Shown: piece by piece, positions 47,123 to 58,729 of the stretch
Layout of the letters: the number at the start of each line of letters is the position of its first letter
How positions within the stretch are numbered: the stretch's first letter is position 1
Assembly: GCF_905220365.1 (NCBI RefSeq)
Contig: NC_061127.1
Location: forward strand, 6,448,001 to 6,512,000
DNA: 64,000 nucleotides
Direction of reading: 5' to 3'
Source of the DNA: Vanessa cardui
Taxonomy: Eukaryota; Arthropoda; Insecta; Lepidoptera; Nymphalidae
The notes under the pieces: generated by a model
The model's input: only the letters and a program-made list of their open reading frames with translations
The model's database searches: none
What the model was told of the DNA's origin: nothing
Made by a program: the position numbers and the translations under genes

Positions 47123-47443
47123 CAACAACAACGACAACAACAGCCTGTAAATTTCCCACTGCTGGGCTAAGGGCTCCTTTCTCATTGAGGAGAAGAATTG
47201 GAACATATTCGACACGCTATTCCAATGCGGGATAGTGGAATACACATGTGGCAGAATTTCGATAAAATTTGACACATGCGTTCCTCATGTTGTTTTCCTT
47301 CACCGCAGCGCACGAGATGAATTATAAACACAAATTAAGCACTGATGTGAATATTGATTGTTAAGTGGTGCTTGCCTGGGTTTGAAACCGCAATCATCGG
47401 TTAAAATGAGCGACGACTGGACGTCTCGTCTCTTAATATACAT
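47123..47443 (-). mobile_element. tRNA-derived SINE (family T) with 12-bp TSD
   Basis: Minus-strand tail gttgttgtcgttgttgttgt and body. In the head the A-box region is damaged and gtttgaaaccgc lies at the B box. aatatacactga flanks it at 47111-47122 and 47444-47455. Confidence 0.85.
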
Positions 47444-47455
47444 AATATACACTGA

Positions 47456-48034
47456 ATAAAGTAGTATCAGATGTAATAAAACAAGATTAATAAATAATGC
47501 GTAGAGTGTATGTACATTGTCTAGCTTAGAATAAATTAATAGTTCGCTTATTAGTTTACTCATATAAAAGCTCTCAACCCGAAGTCGACACGAGTGTCCA
47601 TAAAAATGGATACCTTTCTAGTCACGTTTTAGCTTATACATCACCTACGTAAAATTCAACGCAGGATATCACTTCGTTAACTCATCAGAATGGGTCGAAC
47701 AACGGCGTGCAGCTTAATCCGATTTATGCTCTCCCTTATTGATTTAATCATGATAATCTTTTTTGATTCGTTTACACTTTTACAGATCAACTCCCTGTGA
47801 TAATATACGAGAACGTATATTTTTGGAATGGTAATCGTATTTAGTTGCTACGCTGATTATTACGTCTGAAACGATTTCAATTTGTCAGGCAAGTTTGGTT
47901 AACGCATATCGAACGCAAACGAATATCATTAACACTGTAAGGATTAAAAACTCTTTTTTGAGTTAAATGACTATGATAAAGAATTAATGACTACGATACT
48001 CGAGTTTTGTTAACCGTAGGGGTACACGAAACAG
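47456..48034. other. Unique sequence, no gene
   Basis: No feature recognised. Confidence 0.45.
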
Positions 48035-48118
48035 CGATGATTAGTATTGCTGAGATCTGCTTTGATGTATGAGTGAGCCGGTATAATTGCAAATACAAGG
48101 GACATATAATATTTTATA
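48035..48118 (+). repeat. Family-A repeat scrap
   Basis: tagtattgctgagatctgct, tgagtgagccggtataa and acaagggacatataatat follow family A. Confidence 0.45.
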
Positions 48119-48264
48119 AGCTTAATTAAGAGTATAATACCTCGCTATATTGCCTCTATTGGCGACAGGAGGGCTGGCTGTTTTTTTGTCCAGAGGATAG
48201 GAATTGCAATTCGACGGGGAAATACTGCTAGCATGCTTGAAACGCGGTCAAGATTTATACAGTA
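48119..48264 (+). pseudogene. Unnamed recurrent peptide family, best copy
   Basis: One open frame reads SLIKSIIPRYIASIGDRRAG, then CFFVQRIGIAIRRGNTAS. It shares K-S-I-x-P-R-x-I-A-S-x-G-D/E-R-R-A-G with the minus-strand fragment at 54250-54440 and RIGI-x-IxR with 14361-14460. No start, and both ends decayed. Repetition suggests the coding part of a mobile element, but I cannot name it. Confidence 0.55.
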
Positions 48265-49540
48265 AAAAAAAATATTATCACTTATATAGATTTAAGGATT
48301 AATGTTAATAAACGTGATACTGCTTTCGGATTAAATATCATATTCAAGCAATTATATTTTCGATTAAATCATATTAAAATGCGCCCTCCGTGCAGGTTAA
48401 ATTCATCGAGAAAGATATTACGACGTTTTCCTTTACAAACAAAAGATAAAATAAACAGGTGAAATGCGCTTTTCCAGATTGGAATGCGTATTCTGTTAAA
48501 ATCGAAGTGTTTAATCAACTGAACCGTTTCGAATTAATTCAACAAAATTTTGTAAATAAAATCGATTATTTATATACACAGATGATATATTATTCAGAAC
48601 TAATCATTATTTAAAGTTTCACTCACTGATGGAGCATTATTGGCGTTTAATATTTCCATCAAAGACATCAAGTCGATATTTCAGAGTGCTCATCTTAGTT
48701 TCAGCTCATTGTAAATCGATACAACATAAATCGAGTCGGCCATTGTTGGCTTGATTGACATTTTAATTAATGCCATGTTACGTAAATCTTTTGTATCGTT
48801 TATGTACAAACATTATTGCAGCTAGTTCGAAATTTATTGTTTAGATAGGACGATGCTCCGTTGATTGATGTTTTTTTCATTTAAATTGTGGGTTTCGGTT
48901 TGAAATTCGTTTGATAAGCATATCACATCTCAATAAGAATTTTTTATTTTTATTCTACTTATGTGTATTGATGTGTGTTTTTGTTTGTATATTATTAATC
49001 TATTCTTAAATATTTGTAATATATATGTTTTTATGTCGATTAAAAACTATATATGCAATTTATGTTATGTATTTTTAATTTCATCTTTTGATTACCAGCG
49101 AATATCAATGTTAACAGAGACTCAACTTATAAATAAGTATTCAATGGTAATATCCAGTGTTATATTAAACTTTGTACGGTTTGCAACTGGCTTTTGGAGA
49201 AAATTAATAAAAAATGAAAATTATTAAATTAATATATCCTCCACAGAATCACAGCTGCAATTTTACGAGAAAGCGCTCACAGCATTCCTGAACCATTCCA
49301 TGCGGTATTAATTGTTTACATTAGGTATTTTTAATTTTAATTTGTTTTTTATTTAGTTCATTTCTTTGTAAGAACTTCTAGTGTAAATATTTTACGACGT
49401 TTATATTATATATATATTTTTGATTATAGTATAATTAAAAACATGTCTTTTATGTGACATAGTTTAATTTTCGCCAGCTTGTCGCGATGGGTTGGCAAAC
49501 GAAAGTTTCACGATTAAAATTTTAATACGATATTCATAGG
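48265..49540. other. Unique sequence, no gene
   Basis: Around 48610-48800 the sequence is less repetitive and includes ttgattgacattttaattaa, which contains a TGATTGACA PBC/Hox-like word (inference only). The 88-codon frame at 48961-49227 is AT-driven. Confidence 0.4.
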
Positions 49541-49710
49541 GATTCAAGATGGCCAAATATATTATGTAACACGTAGATATTAATCGACGTTCGCGGGCTT
49601 ATCCCGTCAAGCGCAGCTGAATTGGAAACTCATCTGCTTTTGTATTTACAAATTCAATTCATCTCTCACTCTAGAATGAAGGATAACGTCTTGAAAATCA
49701 TTGTATCGAA
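49541..49710 (+). repeat. Family-T SINE, degenerate
   Basis: gattcaagatggccaaat, ttaatcgacgttcgcgg, caattcatctctcactctag and gaaggataacgtcttg in SINE order. Confidence 0.45.
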
Positions 49711-49917
49711 ACTTATAATGTATAACTAAAATATGAGCAACGTTTTAGAACAAGCTACAATTATATCTCCTTAAATTATTTCACATTAATGTCATAATTT
49801 TTTTTTATTAATTTTAAAAAGTTGGATAGTAAATTATCAGTTACAGGATCACTGACGAATATGATATTTAAAAAAAAAAATAACTTTTAAACAATAATAA
49901 CCCGTCCATATTTCTAC

Positions 49918-50200
49918 CAAGGTCCCTATATGACGTTGTGATTAGCCTGCCGCCTGCAATGATTCAATGATTTCTCGTCCAAACACAAGCAAGTATCACT
50001 AGATTTTCGTGTGCTTAATTTATGTTTATAATTCATCTCGTGCTCGGTAGTTAAGGAAAACATCGTGAGAAAACCTGCACGTGTCTAATTTCAATAAAAA
50101 TTTGCTAAATGTGTACTCAACTGTGCATTGTAGCAGAGTACTATAGTAGACTCCAAACCTTGCCCTCAAGGGTCAAGATGACCTAGCCAAGCGTTACTTG
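49918..50200 (+). repeat. Family-T SINE, degenerate variant
   Basis: gtatcactagattttcgtgt, cttaatttatgtttataatt, catctcgtgctcggtag and gagaaaacctgcacgtgtct are conserved. It carries gtactatagtagactcc where most copies have gtggaatatgctcc, a variant shared exactly with 51845-51874. Confidence 0.65.
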
Positions 50201-51835
50201 GTTACTTTCCTACTGTTCGATATTGGACGTCTCATTTCTAGAATTACAGAAACCTTTTAGATTTTATACGTTGCTTCACTGGATGGCGATAACATGAGAT
50301 AACATTTTATGCAGCATATGAAAACAGACCAATCGAAGGTTGATAGCGCTCGCGATCGCTTGGAATATTTACTAAAATACTATACGAGTACACATACATT
50401 AAAATAAGAATTTGAAAATTCAACAATACCAAGCCACCAATTTCTCTATTTTCTTTTTGTTTTATGTGATAGCTGGCAAACGAGCAGGAAGTTCATCTAA
50501 AGGAAAGTGACTAACTATATATCTGTCTCTCTCTCTCTTAAGCGTGCCGCATTTTATAATGAGCATAAATAGAACGCTCCAATATTTACTCATCATCGTA
50601 CATCACTCGGTCTCGACTCAATTAATTTGACACGCGCTAAATGCTTACATTACACGATGTATGCCGTTGTAACGTGAGTGCTTTATTATGAAAACGTTTC
50701 GGCTGTTAAGGTTTTTGTTTACTTTGAAATTCACATCAGGCGACGCAAACTGTGGTGGCATTCCTTTTGAATCCTGCAAACTGTGGAGCTTAGTGCTATA
50801 TGTTCTAACTCCGAGTACAGTGAGCAACTGTCGCTGAATCGAATGAATTTCACAATTTATTGTTCTTCTAAACTATTACTACAATTTGTTTTTTCGTAAG
50901 TGCGGTACTTACAATAAATTGGTGATTGAACATAATCTTACTTATGGCCTTGTATTTGATACTTTATTCTAGTGATATAATTTTTTAATGCTTAAGTCCG
51001 ATCTACGCCACAACGATTCTTTCAATAGGAGATGAATGTAAATTAATTTATCGCTGCCCTTTGAAAAGTTTGATTCAGAAAATTAAATATTTCAGAAGTA
51101 ATATATTTATATAAAATCAAAATTCAAACACAATTTAGAGATTGCTATTATGAACTGATGTTAAATGTTCCCTTAGCAATTTTTATTAGTGTTTATTAAC
51201 GATTACGTAATTATTTCTAAAATTGTAATTAATTAATAAATATGATCAATTATTTTCAGTTTCTTAGTTTGCTTAAATGATACATTCCAATTTTTTGGTG
51301 ATAATTGAACATATGTCTGTTCAAAAATAAAATAAAATATTTTTGTCATAAGTATTAAAATTAAAGCTCGCTTGCCGTAACCTGCGTCGCTGGCTGTACT
51401 ATAGTAATACTACATTTCAAGCAATGCTCGGTTTATCTCCGCTGACGTCTTGCATACGTGATGCGAGGGGTTATGATGGAAACATTAGAGATAACAAATG
51501 GGAGACTTTGTTACTCTAAAACCCGTTTCACGACTAAACAATATAAATTGTGTGATATTTTCTTACCGCGATATTTATGCGAGTCTTAAGAGCTCATGTT
51601 CATGCAAGCGCACATGAGCTCGTGCTTAGAGATAATTTCGTACTAATAAATCAACTTCAAAATACCTTGTCATGATTCTCTTAATATAGGAATTCTTGGA
51701 ACGTAAGACGTAAATTATACTATGGAAAATAATATAAGAATCGAATAAAAATACGCAATCGATTTTCGTTGATCAACAATACTTTGTTGAAAATTGAATC
51801 GTAGCCCAAAGTTGAAAAATGATAAAATTTAATTT
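50201..51835. other. Unique sequence, no gene
   Basis: A scrap of the gataggtggcaaacgagcag repeat lies at 50466-50515. A less AT-rich island at 50580-50850 contains gcaaactgtgg twice (50756 and 50787). A 10-bp inverted pair gagctcatgt/acatgagctc lies at 51590-51620. No coding sequence supported. Confidence 0.4.
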
Positions 51836-51880
51836 GATTGGAGCGTACTATAGTAGACTCCAAACCTTGCCCTCTTTGGA
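51836..51880 (+). repeat. Family-T SINE scrap, same variant as 50138
   Basis: 30 consecutive bases (51845-51874) are identical to 50138-50167. The surrounding SINE sequence is missing. Confidence 0.6.
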
Positions 51881-52338
51881 TTGGATATTTGGCTTTATAT
51901 TATTCCAAATTCAGCTTAGAATGCTCAAATCGCCTCAATCGTTTGATCCAGAAGTTAATCGACTATTATCGACCGACTTGAACGTCCCACGAAGAGATAG
52001 CTATTTATATTCCTATCCACTAAGCGTTTTCTCTTAACTATTTATATAACAACATAAATACACATTACTTAAGTTTAATTGACTTCCTGAAGAGTAGGTG
52101 GTACAATTTAAACTATAACAGGAACGTATTAGAACTTTATCGAATTTAGCTCAAGCAAGGCAAGGCAAACGTTGTTTAGGTATGACCATCGACGTCGAAA
52201 GTAACTGATGTATTGTGAATATTTAGTATGGATTATTCATTTTTAATTTAAGTACAATATTTGTTAAAATGGTATTAAAAAGACAAAAATATCTAACTCC
52301 AAAGTTCGAGTTTAAATGAATTAGAAAACGAAATCAAA
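51881..52338. other. Unique AT-rich sequence
   Basis: No feature recognised. Confidence 0.45.
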
Positions 52339-52458
52339 TTCAAAGGCTGGCAATGCACCAGCAAGCCTCCTGGTGCTGCAGATGTCCATGAGCGGTGGTA
52401 GTCACTTTCCATCAGGTGAGCCTCCTGCTCGTTTGCCACCTATCACATAAAAAAAGTA
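52339..52458 (+). repeat. Retroelement 3' fragment with A tail
   Basis: aaggctggcaatgcaccagc, gtccatgagcggtggtagtc, catcaggtgagcctcctgct and cgtttgccacctatcacat, then A's. I know this as a common dispersed 3' end in lepidopteran genomes. A worse copy lies at 50466-50515 inverted. Confidence 0.6.
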
Positions 52459-53232
52459 GTTCACTTTGACACTTTAAGTTATTTGCCCATAGCTCTGCTG
52501 TATAATGTATTGCAGATTTATAAATCTTTTTTATTTTAGCTGGAGGCTCTTTTGATGGAAATTGACTACCACTGCCCAAGGCTATCTTCAATGATGTGCT
52601 TGCAGAGGCGATGCCGATTTTTAAGGCATGTCTGCGCTCTTTGCTTGAAGGTTTCAAGTAATATCGGTTCGGAAAAATCGCCTGCATAAGCTGATTCTAA
52701 ACAGTTGTTATACGAGGCAAAAATGCTGATGAATGCTGTTGTGGGTTTTCAGACATCTAATTGGTGTGAGTATGGAATGGAATATCCACCTACTCCATCC
52801 ACTTCCAAAGTTCTGATTATAACTTTGCTATCTGTAAGTCATAATATACACTATTTTATGTTAATTCAAGGTCAAATATCTATCATCGATCATTCTCATA
52901 CTCGTCATGAAAATTTGAATCAGAATCGACTGATGTTTGGTTAACAAAGTTAAATATGTTAACCATAGGTCATAGAATGAGTTAAACCTTCTTTAAAGTT
53001 AATATTCACCTCACGCTTTAAATTGTTAGTGTGTACGTTAAATGCCTGTTTAATTAGCTGCCAAATAGTTCATAAATACGACCATTACTAACACGTGTTT
53101 CAGGCTGAAATTATTGATGCTGATTTTAACATCATCACGTAATGACGAAATTAGTAACATTGTTTTCCATACTTGGTGGGTTACCAAATTGTCAAAAAGG
53201 CACATGAGCCAAATTTTCCAATTTCGGTGGGG
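52459..53232. other. Unique sequence, no gene
   Basis: A 91-codon minus frame (52412-52687) and a 79-codon plus frame (52705-52944) show no recognisable domain. The first overlaps the repeat above, so it is unlikely to be real. Confidence 0.4.
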
Positions 53233-53300
53233 TGACGATGTGAAATTTAATATTTCTTACAGCGTAAAATCTATAGGCGGGAGAGACCAATTTCTATAAA
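53233..53300 (+). repeat. Family-A repeat scrap
   Basis: tgacgatgtgaaatttaata, tttcttacagcgtaaaatct and ataggcggg match its 3' half. Confidence 0.45.
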
Positions 53301-54249
53301 GTGGCCATAACGATTACTAATATGGTATGGTAAAGAAGAGAAGAAAAATACTGTTCTTTTAAGGGAACTACCAAACTTTCACTGCATGTTTCTATGCAAC
53401 GTAATATAATTTTATCAAATGTATACAGTGTATCCTTACAATTAAACACAAGATATTTTTAACAAATAACCTGATTTAAAACCATACCATAAGATCCGCG
53501 TGTTTTTACTTTAATCATTATTGACATAAATGCACGTCTATAAAAAAATATCTACATATTCCATATTTTAATGTTTGTTGTTTTATAATGTTTATAAACA
53601 TGCGCTTTGCTAATTTTCTCCGCACCAAAGAGTTTTAGTCACGGAACATAAGAGAACTATCAAAAATTTATGATAGGTACGATTTGAAGATATGTCATAT
53701 GGACCTAAAATATGTGGAAATCTAGACACTTATTCACACAGTGAAGAAGTAATATATATAACTATATATGTATATCCAATACATTTATAATGTCCCCTAT
53801 ACACTAATCACTGGTGTTCACGCAACACCTGACCTATTGTTGTCATACATCAAAATCACTTATGACGTACGACCAGCTCTAATAATTAATTACACAACAC
53901 GTTCAAGAGAAATTCCGAAATCTTATGTACGAATAATAATAAATTATTTAGCTAAGAAATATTGTTTTAAACCGAAATATTAAATGAGGGCACATAAATT
54001 GGTTGGTATATAATCTGTAAAATAAATCTTAAATTTAATTTACTATGTTTATTCAAGTAGACTTCAAAAGCCTTCAAAGACTTCAAAAACATTATTTTTA
54101 AGTAGTGGAGTGTAAACTAAACGTAACGAATACAGTTGAAAGTGTAGATTATATTGTGGAAAATATTTTATAAGAAAATAAACTACTTATATTCGATCTC
54201 AAATGAGTTTATCTTAACTAATATACATAGTTTTTGTTATCTAGAAAGA
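53301..54249. other. Unique AT-rich sequence
   Basis: No gene seen. The 71-codon frame at 53768-53983 has no recognisable domain. Confidence 0.45.
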
Positions 54250-54440
54250 TCAAATACAACTCACACAATCAGCTTTAAGCGATTTAAAGAGATCAACATC
54301 TAAGTTCGCAATTCCAATCATCTTGGCATAAAACGAACCAGCTCTTCTCTCACCAGTGGAAGCAATGAGACGAGGTGTTATGCTTTTGCTGATAATTTGA
54401 CACAAGACACGAATATTTACATCTTTTTTATTGCTTCAGT
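54250..54440 (-). pseudogene. Unnamed recurrent peptide family, C-terminal copy
   Basis: A minus-strand frame ends at the stop 54250-54252. It contains SKSITPRLIASTGERRAGSF, then YAKMIGIA, after which it diverges from the 48119 copy. No start is seen, and an in-frame stop lies about 60 codons upstream. Confidence 0.5.
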
Positions 54441-54525
54441 TTTTTCCACAAGAGCACCAATATATTATATAAATCTTATTACATGAGTCATAACTAAATC
54501 TGTTTACTCAATACAAATTAAAATA

Positions 54526-54725
54526 AGAGTAACAGCCGTAAATTACCAACTGTTGGGCCTCCTATTCCATTAAGGTGAGGGTTTGGAACATATTCCACCA
54601 CGCTGTTCCAATGCGGGTTGGTGGAATGCCTATGTGGCATAACTTCGATGAAATTAGACACATGCAGGTTTCCCCATGATGTTTTCCTTCACCGCCGAGC
54701 ACGAGATGAATTATAAATACAATTA
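54526..54725 (-). mobile_element. Family-T SINE lacking its tRNA head
   Basis: cagccgtaaattaccaactg, ggaacatattccaccacgct, gcaggtttccccatgatg and gagcacgagatgaattataa are present. The promoter part is absent, as in a 5'-truncated insertion. Confidence 0.75.
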
Positions 54726-54763
54726 AATAGTACTAATAATTAAATTTTATTATTAGTACTATT
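54726..54763. repeat. Perfect hairpin, 15-bp arms
   Basis: aatagtactaataat (54726-54740) is inverted at 54749-54763. Another direct aatagtactaata follows near 54796. Confidence 0.85.
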
Positions 54764-55635
54764 ATATATACTATATATTTAATTAAAAAATTAAAATAGT
54801 ACTAATATTTTTTACGTTTTTTTTTTTTTCTAAACAATAATGAGCCAAGTTCATAATTTCTGTGACAAATGAACAAAATGATTTCAGCTATCAATTCATA
54901 TGAAATAAAAATTTTAGTTTATGTCCCGAAAATGTTGAATCACTACACCACCGCGTCTTTATCTGGGACATTTATCAAATATACTCACAGACCTTGTAAA
55001 ATTTATTGGTTTTCGTATGACCGCTTCTGCAACTGAGACTGCGCGTTCTGTTACAACGAAGATCGGCTTCAGATTTCTTTCCGCGCAAGTTTTCGAATAA
55101 AGAAGACCATTGAAGACGCTGGCGATATAAACTTAGACATTCAATATTAATATCATCAGTGTCAATTCTTCGATTAAAAAAAATTCTTTGTTTTTTATTC
55201 AATTAGATTCGTATTCAAACTACCATAAACACTCCAACGATGCCATATTTAACAGCAAGGAAACGTGAAGGTGAGATGCAAATAACCTTTGGTGCTCGAA
55301 AGACGTGACGCGGGAAGTTTGTGGGCTCGCACTGAATACAAATGTAGAAGCACCCTGAACAACTGAACAAGAGTGACTACAGTATACTACAGTCATCGTA
55401 AACCGTAGAGTCGCTGGCCCTTATCGTCCACGTGATTTGAATATTACACGATTTTATCTTTTATGGCGAAAATGTTTGCAAACACTGCTTTTTGAATATG
55501 TTACTTTTATGGGTTGTATAATAATTTTATTTTACACGTTGTATTAATAGAAACTCGTATTTTTTGTTTATATTTGTTGAATATTATCATACTTTAAGAA
55601 CCTTTTCTTCAAACAGATAGCAGACTTAATCCCTC
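54764..55635. other. Unique sequence, no gene
   Basis: A 75-codon minus frame (54975-55202) is basic and has no recognisable domain. A less AT-rich patch lies at 55250-55430. Confidence 0.4.
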
Positions 55636-55647
55636 TTGGGACATTTA

Positions 55648-55967
55648 AGTAAAGTAAAGTAAAAGTAGAGTAAAAGCCTATAAATTTCCCACTGCAGAGA
55701 TAAAGCCTCCTCTTTTATTAAGGAGAGGGCTTGAAACATATTCCACCACGCTGTTCTAATGCGGGTTGGTGGAATGCACGTGTAGCAGAATTTCGATGAA
55801 ATTAGACATAGGCAGGTTTCCTCACGATGTTTTCGTACAACGTCGAGCACGAGATGAATTATGAACACAAATTAAGCACATATATATAGTGGTGCTTGCC
55901 TGGGTTTGAACCCGCAATCATCGGTTAAGATGCACGCTTTCTAACCACTGGGCCATGTCAGCTCAGG
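55648..55967 (-). mobile_element. tRNA-derived SINE (family T) with 12-bp TSD
   Basis: Minus-strand head cccagtggttagaaagc and B-box-like gggttcaaaccc. The 3' tail is replaced by tttactttactttac. ttgggacattta flanks it at 55636-55647 and 55968-55979. Confidence 0.88.
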
Positions 55968-56016
55968 TTGGGACATTTACAATGTGTTTATTTACTTCAA
56001 GAAACAATATATATTA

Positions 56017-56074
56017 GTCTACAGTTTATTTTTATGATCGACTGCCTAGTCGATCATAAAAATAGACTGTAGAC
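56017..56074. repeat. Hairpin, 27-bp arms, one mismatch
   Basis: 56017-56043 is inverted at 56048-56074 with one mismatch and a 4-nt spacer gcct. The arm contains tatttttatgatcgact. Confidence 0.93.
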
Positions 56075-56159
56075 AGCCTTATCAGGATACCCTCAGATTG
56101 ATAAACATGTTGGTTTTCTTAGAGTTTTTTATAAAAGATAGATAGACAATTGGGCAAAA

Positions 56160-56275
56160 AGGAGAACTTATAAATGGTCACCACAACTCATAGACATTAG
56201 TGCTGTAAGAAATTTTAACCATTATTATATTGTATTTTAAAGAGTGAGTGACCCAGTGTACCATGTAAGAACAAG
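56160..56275. repeat. Two family-A scraps in opposite orientation
   Basis: atggtcaccacaactcatag with gtgctgtaagaaattttaac (56175-56230, minus) is followed by agagtgagtgacccagtgta (56241-56260, plus). Confidence 0.4.
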
Positions 56276-56967
56276 CGACGTAATATCCTTCATCCAATAT
56301 TTGAAATGGTTACGATTTCTTTCGGCTACAATATCCATAGGTAGTAATATCCATCATTTATTAGGTTTGTTTTCCTGTCCAATAAATAATAGCATAAATA
56401 GTAATTGTTTATGCAATCTTATTTTAGAATCGAATATAATACCTGAAAACTGAGTGTAAAATGCCGTAACTCTAACAAAATTATCGTCGTCGTTGCAAGT
56501 ATTATGTCTTGAGTGTCTTTCGAAGTTATAAATACTTAATATTATTATAATACTAGCTGACCCGGCAAACTTCGTACTGCCATAATCGAAATGCTTAAAT
56601 TGGTCCAAATATGATGTGCATAGAAACAAATTTGAACAATAAACAACTGATACTTAGAATAAAAACGTCAATAATTTAAGGGGTTTCGACCAATCAGTGG
56701 GGCCTAAATGGTAAATTAGTTGCGACATGCCTGCGCGCCGCACTATGTGTTGTTTGTTAGTAATTGCTAAAAAAGTATTTTCGTTAATTTACTTTCTACT
56801 TTTATTACGATAAATTACACTTTAGTTTACCAAATACACTTTTCTTTCGATTGTAAAGTGTGATTAGAGGTTATGTTGAGCGTTTGGGAATTGGCCGTCA
56901 TTTGTTTGATATTTGGCTTTCTGGGTAAAGTGTGCGCAGGTAAGTGAGTACATACGCACACTTATAA

Positions 56968-57893
56968 CATCAACATCATCATCATCAGCCCGTTTTTGTC
57001 CACTGCTGGACATTCAAAATAAATCGTCACTCCACCGTGCCTGAGGACGTCCTACACTACGTTTGGCGAGACGTCTAAAACACGTTTCCCCCAACGGTTA
57101 TCGGTTCTGCGACAAATATGGCCAGCCCACTGCCACTTCAGCTTACTAATCCGATGGGCTATGTCGATGACTTTGATTCTTTGACGGATCACCTCATTTC
57201 TGATGCGATCCCTCTGAGAAACGCCGAGCATAACCCTTTCCATAGCACGCTGAGCGACTTTAAACTGGTGGACCAGCCTTGTCGTGAGTGTCCACGTTTC
57301 GGCTCCGTATGTCATGACTGGTAGGACGTACTGGTACTGGAAGACTTTCGTTTTAAGGCACTGTGGGATCGACGATGTAAAGATTCGTCGTAACTTCCCA
57401 AAAACTGCCCAACCCAGCTGAATTCTTCTATTCACCTCGCCCTCAAGGTTGTTTCTACCTAATCGCAAAGTCTGCCCGAGGTAGACATATTTTTAAAAAA
57501 CTTCGAGAACGGTGCCGTGTATCGCAGTCGGTTTCGGTAGAACATGTTCATTGAACATGATCTTGGCTTTATCCAAGTTTATCCGTAGGCCGATATGCAT
57601 AGAAGAATCAGCCAGCTAGTTCAGCATTTGTTGTAGGTCCTGGACCGTTTCTGCCACGATAACGATGTCGTCTGCGAATCTTAAGTGAGAGATGTGTTCG
57701 CCATTAATATTGATGGTATGGGATTTTTTTGCTGATTCTGTACTCGGACGGACATGGTGGCATCGTCGTAGAGACATCTGATTACTTGGATGTATCACTA
57801 ATCAATTTGGCAACGTTGCAGGGACTCCAGAACAGCCCAGATTTCAACCAAGTCAAAGGCCTACTCATAGTCCATGAATGCATGACACAGGGG
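56968..57893 (-). mobile_element. RTE-type LINE, 5'-truncated, nested in Helitron
   Basis: The minus-strand 3' tail is a GATGAT repeat (56968-56987). The element reads back through the ORF2 tail and RT core and stops at about 57893. Nesting follows from Helitron 3' sequence on its far side. An internal segment between the RT FMDYE and FADD blocks is deleted. No target duplication was recognised. Confidence 0.85.
57052..57890 (-). pseudogene. Reverse transcriptase ORF2 remnant (RTE clade)
   Basis: A broken reading path on the minus strand. Near 57800-57885 it reads FMDYE, a stop, then AFDLVEIWAVLESLQ, the RT motif before the catalytic loop. At 57616-57798 it contains HLRFADDIVIVAE, with the polymerase aspartates kept. 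At 57052-57468 an open 138-codon frame has NRRIQLGWAVFGKLR, LPVMTYGAETW and KLKWQWAGHICRR, typical of the conserved region after RT in RTE elements. Stops and a deletion between the first two blocks make it inactive. The endonuclease half is absent. Confidence 0.88.
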
Positions 57894-58241
57894 GGGATTT
57901 TTTTTGTTACGGGATATTTTTTTGAACGGGATGTTTTATGTTTTTTTGTTTTATGAAAAAGAATACTTATTCGAGTATAAATTGAATAGCCGAATATGTA
58001 TTCCTTTCGAAACTATGTTTTTATTGCTCAAATTTTGCTTTAGTTCTGCGCAGTGAGGCTGACGCTACGTTATTTTGCTCGAAAATAGTCACATCACAAC
58101 AATTAGATACTTACAAAACAAAGTTTGTCTAAAATACTCGATATTTAAAAGTTTTCAATTTGATATTGACACACACACAGTAACAATACACTCTGTTAAT
58201 CAATTTAAAGCTGACTGATAAACTATATTTTTTGTTTTGTT
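57894..58241. other. Helitron non-coding 3' region
   Basis: AT-rich sequence between the nested LINE and the helicase stop codon. No coding sequence. Confidence 0.55.
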
Positions 58242-58310
58242 TTATGGTGCGTAAATAAACAAAAATGAAGGTTTTCCGGCGCGCGAACACGCGACGTACC
58301 CATGTCCATG
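58242..58310 (-). pseudogene. Helitron helicase C-terminus (motif VI)
   Basis: The minus-strand frame reads HGHGYVACSRAGKPSFLFIY, then AP and a stop at 58242-58244. The YVACSRAG block corresponds to helicase motif VI of Pif1-type Helitron helicases, which normally ends the protein as here. The rest of the helicase is missing upstream. Confidence 0.82.
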
Positions 58311-58729
58311 CGCGACAGGGAAACTCCTACGTTGGCGTTCATAAATGTAATATGTGACAAAACTTAAGATTTATCAAACAATCTATGTACATAAAATTGA
58401 TCTGATAGACAGTAAACAATTGAAGTTAGTTAAAATTAAGGTTATTTTTGTCCCTCCTAAACATGTACTTATAAAGATATAACTATTCTTACAATTTGAT
58501 TTCTGCATAACGGGGACAACATCAAATGTTTGACAAAGTATGGATGAGGATGTTACAAAAGCATGATTATGGCGTTGATAATGACATCAATACCGAACAT
58601 TGATACTTAATGTTTATGGAGCTCTAAACATCGATCTTAATCGGTATTTTTTTTGCGAAAGGAAGAAATTATTAAAATCGAGAAATAGATGTAACGATAT
58701 CATATGTAGCTCACCGCATAGTTCATACA
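58311..58729. other. Decayed Helitron middle region
   Basis: Position between Rep and helicase C-terminus. Short enough to imply loss of most of the protein. No domain readable. Confidence 0.5.

Noticed and set aside
57118..57324. 68-codon plus-strand ORF within the LINE
   Set aside because: It is the antisense shadow of the RTE ORF2 tail, which carries the recognisable motifs on the minus strand.
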